Shown here piece by piece: positions 1-7,164 of a stretch of 51,745 bases of DNA; within the stretch, counting starts at the first letter, position 1, and every line of letters begins with the position of its first letter. The stretch comes from Flavobacterium psychrophilum (GTDB lineage: Bacteria > Bacteroidota > Bacteroidia > Flavobacteriales > Flavobacteriaceae), in contig CAMCVA010000013.1 in assembly GCA_945879625.1 (NCBI GenBank), positions 1 through 51,745 of the forward strand. The letters are read 5' to 3'. The translations under genes and the position numbers were made by a program. Under the pieces are notes generated by a model. That model ran no database searches, was not told where the DNA came from, and saw only the letters and a program-made list of their open reading frames with translations.

Positions 1-273
1 GCCGCTAGAGGAGAAGTTGGTTCATCGGTATTTGAAGCTGTTGCATTCCCGAATCCATTTGCAACTGAATTCAAATTGAATGTAACTACTTCAACGGAGG
101 GAGCTATAGCATTAAAAGTCTATGATATGTTAGGAAAATTAATTGAGACTCGCTCAATTAACACCATCGACTATAGCTCAGAAGACTTAGGTTCTGCTTA
201 TCCAGCGGGAGTATACAATCTAATTGTTACCCAAGGAGAAAATGTGAAAACACTTCGTATGATTAAGCGATAA
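1..273 (+). CDS. C-terminal end of a T9SS-secreted protein (type A sorting domain), 5' truncated by window edge
   Basis: The frame is open from base 1, and 90 codons are visible before the TAA. The residues form the usual Por/T9SS C-terminal sorting domain: FPNPF near the start of the visible part, a VYDMLGKLI strand, then PAGVYNLIV and a basic end (MIKR). In this family the domain directs the protein through the type IX secretion system and is cleaved at the cell surface. An internal ATG at 76 lies inside the domain and is not a real start. The catalytic or adhesive part lies outside the window, so its function cannot be given. A strong terminator follows 20 bases after the stop. Confidence 0.9.
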   Translation, partial: AARGEVGSSVFEAVAFPNPFATEFKLNVTTSTEGAIALKVYDMLGKLIETRSINTIDYSSEDLGSAYPAGVYNLIVTQGENVKTLRMIKR

Positions 274-293
274 ACATTGTTTTATAATAATGC

Positions 294-326
294 AAAAGCC
301 CCTTCGGAAACGGAGGGGCTTTTTTG
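294..326 (+). terminator. Rho-independent terminator after the T9SS gene
   Basis: AAAAGCCCCT pairs with AGGGGCTTTT around a loop rich in G and A, and a run of T follows. It starts 20 bases after the stop codon of the plus-strand gene ending at 273. Confidence 0.88.
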
Positions 327-690
327 ATTTAAGATTGCTGATTTAAGATTGCTGATTTTTGATTTGTTCGAGTATACTAAGTACCGCTGTAATAGTATGG
401 CCCGAAGTTGAAAGCCCGGTGGGCTTCAGGTATTTTTGAGCTTTAGCTCATAAGGTAAATTTGGGATTAACTACGTTGAGCCCAGATGTGGTAGGCACTA
501 ATTATAACACCCGATTTTATGCAAACATGGTTTATAAGTAAAGCGTTCAATTGAAAATACCAGGATTAACTTCGTTGAGCCCAGAGGGGTGAGCCCGGAA
601 CAAAGAAAATCAAACTTGTTTTCCACAAGTTTATTTTTTTTATGAATAAAGCTTTACGAAAGTAAACTTTCGACACCTTTAATCATAAAA
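327..690. repeat. Repeat-bearing spacer without a gene
   Basis: No credible ORF is seen here. The spacer holds two copies of a 23-base element (464-486 and 563-585, one mismatch; core CGTTGAGCCCAGA). It also holds small inverted repeats at 412-426 (AAGCCC/GGGCTT) and 437-450 (TGAGC/GCTCA), a GATTGCTGATT direct repeat near 335-360, and one AGTATACTAAG motif (371-381) that recurs in other spacers of this window. It looks like a decayed intergenic repeat rather than a gene. Confidence 0.6.
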
Positions 691-716
691 AAAACCGAAA
701 CTATAGTTTCGGTTTT
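691..716 (-). terminator. Terminator downstream of tRNA-Val
   Basis: This is a perfect inverted repeat, AAAACCGAAAC / GTTTCGGTTTT, around TATA. On the minus strand it is followed by a T run and lies 6 bases beyond the 3' end of the tRNA. It could also stop transcription arriving on the plus strand. Confidence 0.8.
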
Positions 717-721
717 CTTTG

Positions 722-796
722 TGGGCGATGAGGGATTCGAACCCCCGACCCTCTGGGTGTAAACCAGATGCTCTGAACCAACTGAGCTAATCGCCC
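722..796 (-). tRNA. tRNA-Val (anticodon UAC)
   Basis: The minus strand folds as a full cloverleaf of 75 nt. The acceptor GGGCGAT (796-790) pairs with ATCGCCC (729-723), and base 722 gives discriminator A. The D arm is TAGCTCAGTTGG. The anticodon stem TCTGG/CCAGA encloses the loop TTTACAC, so the anticodon is UAC, read as valine. The T arm contains GGTTCGAATCC. No CCA is encoded: the genomic bases after the discriminator read CAAA. The gene has its own promoter upstream and a terminator downstream. Confidence 0.97.
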
Positions 797-835
797 TTGC
801 ACAATCAATTACTAACGTAGTGTTGATTGCGAGTG

Positions 836-866
836 CAAATATAAGGGAGTTTTCGGTTTGTGCAAA
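836..866 (-). promoter_or_regulatory. Consensus Bacteroidota promoter of tRNA-Val
   Basis: On the minus strand TTTG (866-863) is followed after exactly 19 bases by TATATTTG (843-836). This matches the -33 TTTG / -7 TAnnTTTG promoter known for Bacteroidota. The start should fall near 830, about 35 bases before the mature tRNA. The 5' leader can fold: CAATCAA (802-808) pairs with TTGATTG (823-829), with an inner ACTA/TAGT pair. Confidence 0.85.
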
Positions 867-883
867 CAAAAGGATAAAAAAAA

Positions 884-2104
884 TTATAAAATTTCAGCGA
901 CTACAAAAGTGCTTCCCCCAATGTAGATAAAGTCAGTAATGGCGGCATTTGCACGAGCTGCGGCATAAGCGGTAGAAACCGAATTGTATACTTGCCCAAT
1001 GAGGCCATACTGTGCAGCTTTTGCAGCCAAAATTTCGGTAGCAAGTCCGCGAGGCAAATCGGGTTTGCAAAAATAATAGTGGGCATTTTTGGGAAACAAG
1101 GGCAAAATTCCGTCGAGGTCTTTGTCATTTACCACGCCAATAACTAGGTGCAATGCAGTAAACGTTTCCTCGTTTAGTTGTTGCATCACCTCGGCCAATC
1201 CATCAGAATTGTGGGCCGTATCGGCTATAATTTTAGGATCGGTCCCCAGTTGTTGCCAACGGCCCTGTAGTCCTGTGTTGGTTACCACATTCAAAAATCC
1301 TTGGGCGATGGCTCGTTCGGGAATTGCAAAATAATTTTGGTTTTGCAGGACACGAATGGCTGATAAGGCTGTTTTGGTATTGTGTTTTTGGTAATTGCCC
1401 AGCAACCCGCAGGCAGGTGGTATTTCTGTTGAATCGGTAGCAAAAAAAATAGGTGCGTTTTCGCGGCTGGCTTTTTCTAGAAAAACTGCTCGGGTTTCGG
1501 GAGTGTATTGGCCAATAATCACCGGGATATTCGATTTGATAATCCCTGCTTTTTCCCCTGCAATTGCGGTCAAGCTATTACCCAAAAACGCGGTATGATC
1601 TAGCCCAATAGTGGTAATTACCGATAGGAGTGGAGTAATAATATTTGTGGCATCCAATCGGCCGCCCATGCCCACTTCCACAATTGCCACTTCTACTTTA
1701 TTGTCGGCAAAATACTGCAAGGCCAAACCCACTGTCATTTCAAAAAAACTCAGGTCATGTTGCTCAAAAAATAATTGGTGTTTGGCTACAAAATCAGTAA
1801 CGTAGGATTTTTCAATGCATTCGCCATTTATTTTGATGCGCTCCCGAAAATCCTTTAGGTGCGGAGAAGTGTACAAGCCTACTTTGTATCCGGCTTCTTG
1901 TAATACCGAGGCCAACAGATGTGAAGTTGATCCTTTGCCGTTGGTACCTGCTACATGTAAGCAGCACAATTTTTTTTCGGGATTTCCCAAGTATTCTGCC
2001 AAAAGCAAGGTATTACTCAAGTCGGCTTTGTAGGCAATGGCGCCCTGTTGCTGGTACATGGGGAGCTGCGCAAATAGCCAATTCACCGTTTCTTGGTAAT
2101 TCAT
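884..2104 (-). CDS. folC: Bifunctional folylpolyglutamate synthase / dihydrofolate synthase
   Basis: This cytoplasmic ATP-dependent ligase adds L-glutamate to dihydropteroate and to folates. The 406 residues fit the family length. The Mur-ligase-type P loop GTNGKGS is at 53-59, followed by YTSPHL near 80, the EVGMGGRLDATN block near 145-155 and DTAHN near 290. The gene starts 9 bases after the tonB-like stop codon on the same strand, so the two are probably co-transcribed. No terminator is seen between folC and the tRNA promoter, so readthrough into tRNA-Val is possible. Confidence 0.96.
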   Translation of the reverse strand: MNYQETVNWLFAQLPMYQQQGAIAYKADLSNTLLLAEYLGNPEKKLCCLHVAGTNGKGSTSHLLASVLQEAGYKVGLYTSPHLKDFRERIKINGECIEKSYVTDFVAKHQLFFEQHDLSFFEMTVGLALQYFADNKVEVAIVEVGMGGRLDATNIITPLLSVITTIGLDHTAFLGNSLTAIAGEKAGIIKSNIPVIIGQYTPETRAVFLEKASRENAPIFFATDSTEIPPACGLLGNYQKHNTKTALSAIRVLQNQNYFAIPERAIAQGFLNVVTNTGLQGRWQQLGTDPKIIADTAHNSDGLAEVMQQLNEETFTALHLVIGVVNDKDLDGILPLFPKNAHYYFCKPDLPRGLATEILAAKAAQYGLIGQVYNSVSTAYAAARANAAITDFIYIGGSTFVVAEIL

Positions 2105-2113
2105 GGGTGTAGA

Positions 2114-3001
2114 CTATTCGGTAAGGTTGAAGCTGTAGATAATTTTACCCACTTGTTTTGCTGGTGCGGCCGCATCGGCTTGCCATTTGGTATTCATGGC
2201 GGCAATTTTTGCTTGTTCGAGTAAACATTTGGCTGCGTTGGTGGTGCCGCGTATGCCCGGATTGGCCGATATTACGCTGCCGTTTTGATCTACCGAAATT
2301 TGCACGACTACAATGCCTTGTTCGTTGCAGGTATAATTGGGTTTGGGTTTATTCAGTGCTTTTCGATTGCCCAATTGGTAGTTGCCGTTACCATTTCCGC
2401 TGCCATTTCCCGATCCACTGCCGTAGCCACTTCCGGTGCCAATGCCTTGGCCACTTCCGTTTCCGCCTCCACTGCCTGTCCCTGTTCCGCCGCCGCCGTT
2501 ATAGCCGGTTGCGTTTTTATCACCGTTATTTTTCCCTTTGTTGCCTGCTGTTTTGTCGTTGCCATCGCCCGAATTAGAGCCATTGAGCATACTCGATAGG
2601 GCGTCAGCTGTCGATTTGGAAGGTTTGGGTTCGGTTTTGACTACCGGTTTGGGTTCAGTATTTTTTTTTGGTTTGTCGGCCGTTTTGGTTTCGGGAACCA
2701 CCGCCGATTCTAGGGCATTTTCTTGCGTTAAAATTTCGTCTTCGGTCACTTCTTCTTGAGTTGCTTGGGGGGGTGTAACGGCTTCTGTCGAAGTGAAATT
2801 ATCGCCTGAGCCAAACTCGCTATCGCCAAAATTTACGGCTACTTCTCCACCGCCGCCACCGCCTTCTAACAGAGAAATCGGAGTGCTATTAGAAAATTTC
2901 AAAAGGTAAAATAGCAGAAAAACCAGCGCAAACAATAGGCTGGTGAGTACAATCGATTTTTTTTTATTAGATAGTTCGGGAAGCGCCGCCATGTGACTCA
3001 T
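2114..3001 (-). CDS. TonB-family energy transducer
   Basis: This is an inner-membrane anchored periplasmic protein of 295 residues. A lysine-rich N-terminus and one membrane helix (about 16-36) are followed by a GGGGGG stretch (47-52) and an acidic section. A Pro/Lys-rich spacer (about 108-130: KPKKNTEPKP, KTEPKP) follows, then a Gly/Ser/Asn low-complexity stretch (about 168-207) and a C-terminal TonB-like fold (about 220-295, VVVQISVDQNGSV). TonB proteins pass proton-motive force from ExbB/ExbD to outer-membrane transporters such as SusC. No exbB or exbD gene is adjacent here; upstream there is only a 189-bp spacer and anmK. The start at 3001 could instead be the Met at 2992. Confidence 0.85.
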   Translation of the reverse strand: MSHMAALPELSNKKKSIVLTSLLFALVFLLFYLLKFSNSTPISLLEGGGGGGEVAVNFGDSEFGSGDNFTSTEAVTPPQATQEEVTEDEILTQENALESAVVPETKTADKPKKNTEPKPVVKTEPKPSKSTADALSSMLNGSNSGDGNDKTAGNKGKNNGDKNATGYNGGGGTGTGSGGGNGSGQGIGTGSGYGSGSGNGSGNGNGNYQLGNRKALNKPKPNYTCNEQGIVVVQISVDQNGSVISANPGIRGTTNAAKCLLEQAKIAAMNTKWQADAAAPAKQVGKIIYSFNLTE

Positions 3002-3190
3002 TTATTTGAAAACGAAAGTAACCAAAAAAAATTGTTTTCGAGATATCATTTGCTAGAATAGAACTAAGCTCAAAAATATACTAAAGAGACAAGCATAAAC
3101 AGTAGATGAACCAAATAAAATAGACTCAATGCGTTAGTTGATTTTTGATATGAATTTGATCTAACTTGAAACTTGGAACTTGAAACAAAA
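3002..3190. other. Spacer between anmK and the tonB-like gene, with an AACTTGAAAC repeat
   Basis: No gene is seen in these 189 bases. At 3163-3186 the element AACTTGAAAC occurs twice, separated by TTGG. The same decamer recurs around 17388-17463. The rest is AT-rich. A near-consensus TACTTTCG lies on the minus strand (3020-3013), close to the tonB-like start. Confidence 0.5.
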
Positions 3191-4261
3191 TTAACCAAAC
3201 ACATATCCTGCACAATGATCTTTACTCGCCCCCGTCACCGAATGCAACACATTGATCTCATTGCGCAGACGCAGCACGCCCAATAGCCCAAAAATTAAGG
3301 CCTCTTTGAATTCGATAGTTTTTTTGTTGGGAATCACCACGTCTATGTTGGGTAAATACTGTTGGATGCGCGCCACCAAAAAGTCATTGTAGGCTCCTCC
3401 ACCGGTGATCAATAAACTGCCTGATTTTTCGGGAAGTGCCACTGCAATTTGATAGGCCACATGTTCGGTAAAACTGTGCATTTTGCTAGCTGTGTCGATG
3501 GCATAGGATTCAATCAAAGGCAAAACGATTGTTTTTACATACTCAAATCCCAATGATTTGGGTGGTTCCTGATGGAAATAGGGAAGGGCATTCAAGCCAT
3601 CAACCAGCGGCAAATGTACTTTCCCAGATTTTGCAAATGCTCCTCGGTCATCAAAATCCCAACCTTGCTGCTGTGCATAAAAATTGAGCACGGTATTCAC
3701 AGCCGAGATGTCAAAAGCCAATCGTTGGCCAGCTTGTTCATAGGAAATATTCGAAAAACCACCCAAATTTAAACAATAGGTGTAGGCACTAAATAGAAAC
3801 CGATCGCCAATAGGCACAAGCGGTGCGCCCTGTCCGCCCAATTGTACATCTTGCACCCTGAAATCACAAACCACTTTTTGTTGGCAATACTCGGCGAGTT
3901 CGGGCAAGTTGCCTATTTGCAAAGTAAAGCCGTTTTGGGGCTGATGCAAAATGGTGTGCCCGTGCGAACAAACGGCATCGATTGATTCAAGTGAATGTGT
4001 GGCAATAAAATCAAAAATGGTTTGGCCCAGCAATTGGGTATACTCCACATTCAGTTCTATTAATGCTTCGGCTGAAAAATCTACGGCTTTTTGCAACCGA
4101 TTTTTCCAGGCTGAAGTATAGGGAATAGTGGCAGTAGCGCCAATTTCAAATTGCCAACTTCCACGCACTAAGGTAAATGCCAATTGCGCCAAATCAATTC
4201 CGTCTAGGGAAGTGCCCGACATTACTCCGATAACGTTATAGTTTTGTGGGGTCATGGGCAA
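3191..4261 (-). CDS. anmK: Anhydro-N-acetylmuramic acid kinase
   Basis: AnmK phosphorylates and hydrates 1,6-anhydro-MurNAc to MurNAc-6-phosphate during cytoplasmic murein recycling. The 356 residues show the ATP-binding MSGTSLDGID (14-23), SHGHT (99-103), the catalytic-region block DFRVQDVQLGGQGAPLVP (133-150), LNLGGFSN (164-171) and a late ITGGGAYND. The length fits the family. The start could be 4261 or the second Met at 4255; both leave the motif intact. It is divergent from the acyl-CoA dehydrogenase. With mpl farther along, it points to active cell-wall recycling. Confidence 0.95.
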   Translation of the reverse strand: MPMTPQNYNVIGVMSGTSLDGIDLAQLAFTLVRGSWQFEIGATATIPYTSAWKNRLQKAVDFSAEALIELNVEYTQLLGQTIFDFIATHSLESIDAVCSHGHTILHQPQNGFTLQIGNLPELAEYCQQKVVCDFRVQDVQLGGQGAPLVPIGDRFLFSAYTYCLNLGGFSNISYEQAGQRLAFDISAVNTVLNFYAQQQGWDFDDRGAFAKSGKVHLPLVDGLNALPYFHQEPPKSLGFEYVKTIVLPLIESYAIDTASKMHSFTEHVAYQIAVALPEKSGSLLITGGGAYNDFLVARIQQYLPNIDVVIPNKKTIEFKEALIFGLLGVLRLRNEINVLHSVTGASKDHCAGYVFG

Positions 4262-4278
4262 ATTTGTCTTTTCTGAAA

Positions 4279-4309
4279 TTGATTTTTTGATAATTAATAG
4301 CTACTTTTG
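4279..4309 (+). promoter_or_regulatory. Promoter of the acyl-CoA dehydrogenase gene
   Basis: TTG (4279-4281), a spacer of 20 bases, then TACTTTTG (4302-4309) matches the Bacteroidota -33/-7 pattern. Transcription would start near 4315, which supports ATG 4353 rather than the ATG at 4311. Confidence 0.7.
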
Positions 4310-4352
4310 ATTGCCAAATTTAAAAAAAGTACAACCATTATCCCGTATTATT

Positions 4353-5492
4353 ATGGATTTTAATCTGACCGAAGAACACCTCATGATTCAACAAGCGGCG
4401 CGTGATTTTGCTCAAACCGAATTGCTGCCCGGCGTAATAGAACGCGACGAATTCTCTAAATTTCCCACCGAGCAGGTGCAGAAAATGGCCGAGCTTGGAT
4501 TTATGGGCATGATGGTTGATCCACAATACGGAGGATCTGGCTTGGACAGCGTTTCTTATGTATTGGCCATGACCGAGATTGCCAAAATAGATGCCTCGGC
4601 AGCGGTTATCATGTCGGTAAACAATTCCTTGGTTTGTGCCGGAATTGAAAAATATTGCAGCGAAGAACAAAAACAAAAATACCTAGTGCCTTTGGCCACG
4701 GGAGCGGTAATTGGCGCTTTTTGCTTGTCAGAGCCCGAAGCCGGATCGGATGCCACCTCCCAAAAAACAACCGCCATCGATAAAGGCGACCATTACCTAT
4801 TAAACGGAACCAAAAACTGGATTACCAACGGCTCCTCAGCTTCTACCTATATTGTGATTGCTCAAACTGATGTGGAGAAAGGCCACAAAGGAATCAATGC
4901 GTTTATCGTAGAAAAAGGATGGGCCGGTTTTGCAATTGGCTTGAAAGAAAAGAAAATGGGAATCCGCGGTTCAGATACGCATTCCTTGATGTTTACTGAT
5001 GTAAAAGTGCCGAAAGAAAACCGCATCGGTGCCGATGGATTTGGCTTCAATTTTGCCATGTCGGTGCTCAATGGCGGCCGCATCGGAATTGCCTCACAAG
5101 CACTCGGAATTGCTACTGGAGCCTACGAATTGGCGTTACAATATTCGCAAGACCGAAAAGCCTTTGGCAAAGAAATTTTTAAACACCAAGCCATTGCCTT
5201 CAAATTGGCCGACATGGCCACATCAATTACAGCGGCGCGCATGCTTTGTCTAAAAGCTGCCTCCGAAAAAGACGAAGGCAAAGACATTTCGCAATCAGGT
5301 GCGATGGCCAAATTATTTTCATCCCAAACCGCAATGGACGTGACTATAGAAGCGGTACAGATACACGGAGGAAATGGCTATGTAGCCGAATACCACGTGG
5401 AGCGCATGATGCGGGATGCCAAAATTACCCAGATCTATGAGGGTACTTCTGAGATTCAAAAAATTGTCATTTCCCGTTCGCTACTCAACTAA
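4353..5492 (+). CDS. Acyl-CoA dehydrogenase (short/branched-chain type)
   Basis: This FAD flavoenzyme makes the trans-2-enoyl-CoA double bond in fatty or branched-chain acid breakdown. The 379 residues are a normal length. They show the substrate/FAD motif FCLSEPEAGSD (123-133), GTKNWITNGS (152-161), and the end YEGTSEIQKIVI, in which Glu363 is the expected catalytic base. The start at 4353 (MDFNLTEEH) was chosen because family members begin close to this point and the promoter predicts a transcript start near 4315; an upstream in-frame ATG at 4311 would lie almost at or before that start. The chain-length preference cannot be read from the sequence. Confidence 0.95.
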   Translation: MDFNLTEEHLMIQQAARDFAQTELLPGVIERDEFSKFPTEQVQKMAELGFMGMMVDPQYGGSGLDSVSYVLAMTEIAKIDASAAVIMSVNNSLVCAGIEKYCSEEQKQKYLVPLATGAVIGAFCLSEPEAGSDATSQKTTAIDKGDHYLLNGTKNWITNGSSASTYIVIAQTDVEKGHKGINAFIVEKGWAGFAIGLKEKKMGIRGSDTHSLMFTDVKVPKENRIGADGFGFNFAMSVLNGGRIGIASQALGIATGAYELALQYSQDRKAFGKEIFKHQAIAFKLADMATSITAARMLCLKAASEKDEGKDISQSGAMAKLFSSQTAMDVTIEAVQIHGGNGYVAEYHVERMMRDAKITQIYEGTSEIQKIVISRSLLN

Positions 5493-5708
5493 ATTCAGCA
5501 AGAAAAAGGCCTCTTTTTTTGCGTTTATCCTGCTGCCATAGGCGAAAAAGTCTACCTTGATATTCCACTCAGCAATCCCCATGCTGTGGCCCTAACTACG
5601 CATTACCAAACCCAAGCGATCTTTGATTGTGGGCGAATGTATCACGGTGCAGCACCAGAAATTCCAATGGATCAAGTATACGGCATCACTACTTTTGAAC
5701 TCGGCTGA
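5493..5708 (+). pseudogene. In-frame 3' remnant of an unidentified gene
   Basis: Directly after the acyl-CoA dehydrogenase stop, and in the same frame, 71 sense codons run to a TGA at 5706. From about 5514 they look like real protein (PAAIGEKVYLDIPLSNPHAV, then TTHYQTQAIFDCGRMYHGA) with codon use like the neighbours. There is no ATG near the beginning, and the first in-frame Met is late. At 5503-5520 the sequence AAAAAGGCCTC followed by seven T looks like a collapsed terminator. A deletion that joined the end of the dehydrogenase unit to the tail of another gene would explain this. I do not recognise the family. Confidence 0.4.
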
Positions 5709-5748
5709 ATGCATCTTAATTAAGCCAAATAAATTCTTGGATTTTTAA

Positions 5749-5756
5749 TACCTTTG
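5749..5756 (+). promoter_or_regulatory. -7 element upstream of the SDR gene
   Basis: TACCTTTG matches TAnnTTTG and lies 17 bases before the ATG at 5774, giving a very short leader. No clear -33 element is seen at the right distance. Confidence 0.5.
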
Positions 5757-5773
5757 GCGCTCAACATTAGGCT

Positions 5774-6451
5774 ATGAAACACATCATTGTAACAGGAACT
5801 TCCAGAGGAATAGGCCATGAAATCGCCTTGCAATTGGCCCAAGCCGGTCATCAGGTATTGGCTTTATCGCGAACCATTGCGCCCAGTTTATTGGGACACG
5901 ATCGCATTACCAATTTGGCCGTTGATTTAACCCAAGCCAAGGATTTGGAATTGGTAAACCAATTTTTGAAATCAACGTGGACCCAAGTAGATGCGCTGAT
6001 CCACAATGCGGGAGCTATTACTGTTCAGCCCTTTTCAACGATTTCCCCTTCCGATTTTGAAGCTGTTTACCGTGTTAACGTATTTGCCGTGGCCCAACTC
6101 ACCCAATGTGTGTTGCCCTTTCTTCAGAAAGGCAGTCACGTGGTGACCATCAGTTCGATGGGCGGTATACAAGGCAGTATGAAATTCCCAGGCTTGGCAG
6201 CTTATACTTCTAGTAAAGCGGCGGTAATTGGGTTGTCGGAGTTGTTGGCCGAAGAATACAAAGAAGCGGGAATTACCTTTAACGTATTGGCCATCGGCGC
6301 GGTGCAAACCGAAATGTTGGCTACTGCGTTCCCCGGGTACCAAGCACCTTTGCAGCCAAACCAAATGGCCGAATACATTGCGCAATTTGCCTTAACCGGA
6401 CACACGTTCTACAACGGAAAGGTGTTGCAAGTATCTTCATCCACACCCTAG
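5774..6451 (+). CDS. Short-chain dehydrogenase/reductase (SDR)
   Basis: This cytoplasmic NAD(P)-dependent oxidoreductase has a classical SDR fold of 225 residues. The cofactor loop TGTSRGIG is at 7-14, an acidic D51 follows the third strand, and NAG is at 78-80. The catalytic set is Ser128, Tyr144 and Lys148 (YTSSK). It is slightly short for the family because the C-terminal substrate loop is small, ending in VLQVSSSTP. The substrate is unknown. The SprT-like gene starts 12 bases after its stop, so the two form an operon. Confidence 0.9.
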   Translation: MKHIIVTGTSRGIGHEIALQLAQAGHQVLALSRTIAPSLLGHDRITNLAVDLTQAKDLELVNQFLKSTWTQVDALIHNAGAITVQPFSTISPSDFEAVYRVNVFAVAQLTQCVLPFLQKGSHVVTISSMGGIQGSMKFPGLAAYTSSKAAVIGLSELLAEEYKEAGITFNVLAIGAVQTEMLATAFPGYQAPLQPNQMAEYIAQFALTGHTFYNGKVLQVSSSTP

Positions 6452-6463
6452 TTTTCTCTCGAG

Positions 6464-7066
6464 ATGAGTGAAACCCTTCAAAAATATTTGCCCGAACACG
6501 CCGTCAATTCGGTATTTGAGTTGATTGTGGCCAATGGGGTGCATTTAAAAATCGTAAACGAACGCGTAACTCGTCATGGCGATTACCGCAAAGGTGTTTC
6601 TGGAAAGCATGAAGTGACGGTGAATGCCAACCTCAATAAGTACCGTTTTTTAATCACACTCATACACGAAATCGCCCATTTAGTGGCCTTTGAGAAGCAT
6701 GGTCGTTTCATCAAACCCCATGGCGACGAATGGAAAATGGTGTTTCAACGTTTGATGGTTCCTTACATTCGTCCCGAGATATTTCCGCAAAGCATTTTGC
6801 CTTTGGTAGCCAATCATTTCAAAAACCCCACAGCCAGCAGCGATACCGATGCCCGATTGGCCTTTGCCTTGAAACAATTTGACGAACGCAAAGCCGACAT
6901 TCACTTCATGCACGAAGTGCCCAGCGGCAGTTTTTTTCGCATTAAAAATGGACGAGTTTTTCAAAAAAAAGGTCTGCGTGTTAAACGCTACGAATGCTTG
7001 GAGGTGAAAACCGGGAAATTGTATTTGTTTAACGCCAACGCCGAAGTAGAAATTATCCCAGGTTAA
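6464..7066 (+). CDS. SprT-like zinc metalloprotein
   Basis: This is a predicted cytoplasmic zinc-dependent protease-like protein of 200 residues. HEIAH (68-72) gives two zinc ligands and the catalytic Glu, and His86 in KPHGDEW is a likely third ligand, as in SprT/Spartan-like domains. The C-terminal part (about 155-200) contains FRIKNGRVFQKKG and may form a small beta domain, but it lacks an obvious CxxC zinc ribbon. It sits behind the SDR gene with a 12-base gap. Its physiological substrate is unknown; DNA-protein crosslink repair is the role of eukaryotic relatives and is not shown here. Confidence 0.85.
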   Translation: MSETLQKYLPEHAVNSVFELIVANGVHLKIVNERVTRHGDYRKGVSGKHEVTVNANLNKYRFLITLIHEIAHLVAFEKHGRFIKPHGDEWKMVFQRLMVPYIRPEIFPQSILPLVANHFKNPTASSDTDARLAFALKQFDERKADIHFMHEVPSGSFFRIKNGRVFQKKGLRVKRYECLEVKTGKLYLFNANAEVEIIPG

Positions 7067-7109
7067 CGGTAATTTAAAGTCAAATTCCTGCCCAAAGCGA
7101 TTTAATAAA

Positions 7110-7117
7110 TATATTTG
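7110..7117 (+). promoter_or_regulatory. -7 element upstream of manC
   Basis: TATATTTG exactly fits TAnnTTTG and lies 47 bases before the manC ATG. The -33 box is not clear. Confidence 0.5.
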
Positions 7118-7164
7118 CAGGACTTTATTTACAACCCATTTTCAACAATTTAGAGCGCAGTTAC

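Noticed and set aside
654..869. 71-codon minus-strand ORF
   Set aside because: It runs through the tRNA-Val gene and its terminator; not protein coding.
2353..2530. Possible DNA repeat array in the TonB-like gene
   Set aside because: The periodicity comes from Gly-Ser/Gly-Asn codons; no constant repeat and spacer, so not CRISPR.
2158..2577. Plus-strand ORF of 139 codons rich in Arg, Cys and Phe
   Set aside because: It is the antisense of the Gly/Ser/Asn repeat section of the TonB-like gene, whose low-complexity codons leave other frames open.
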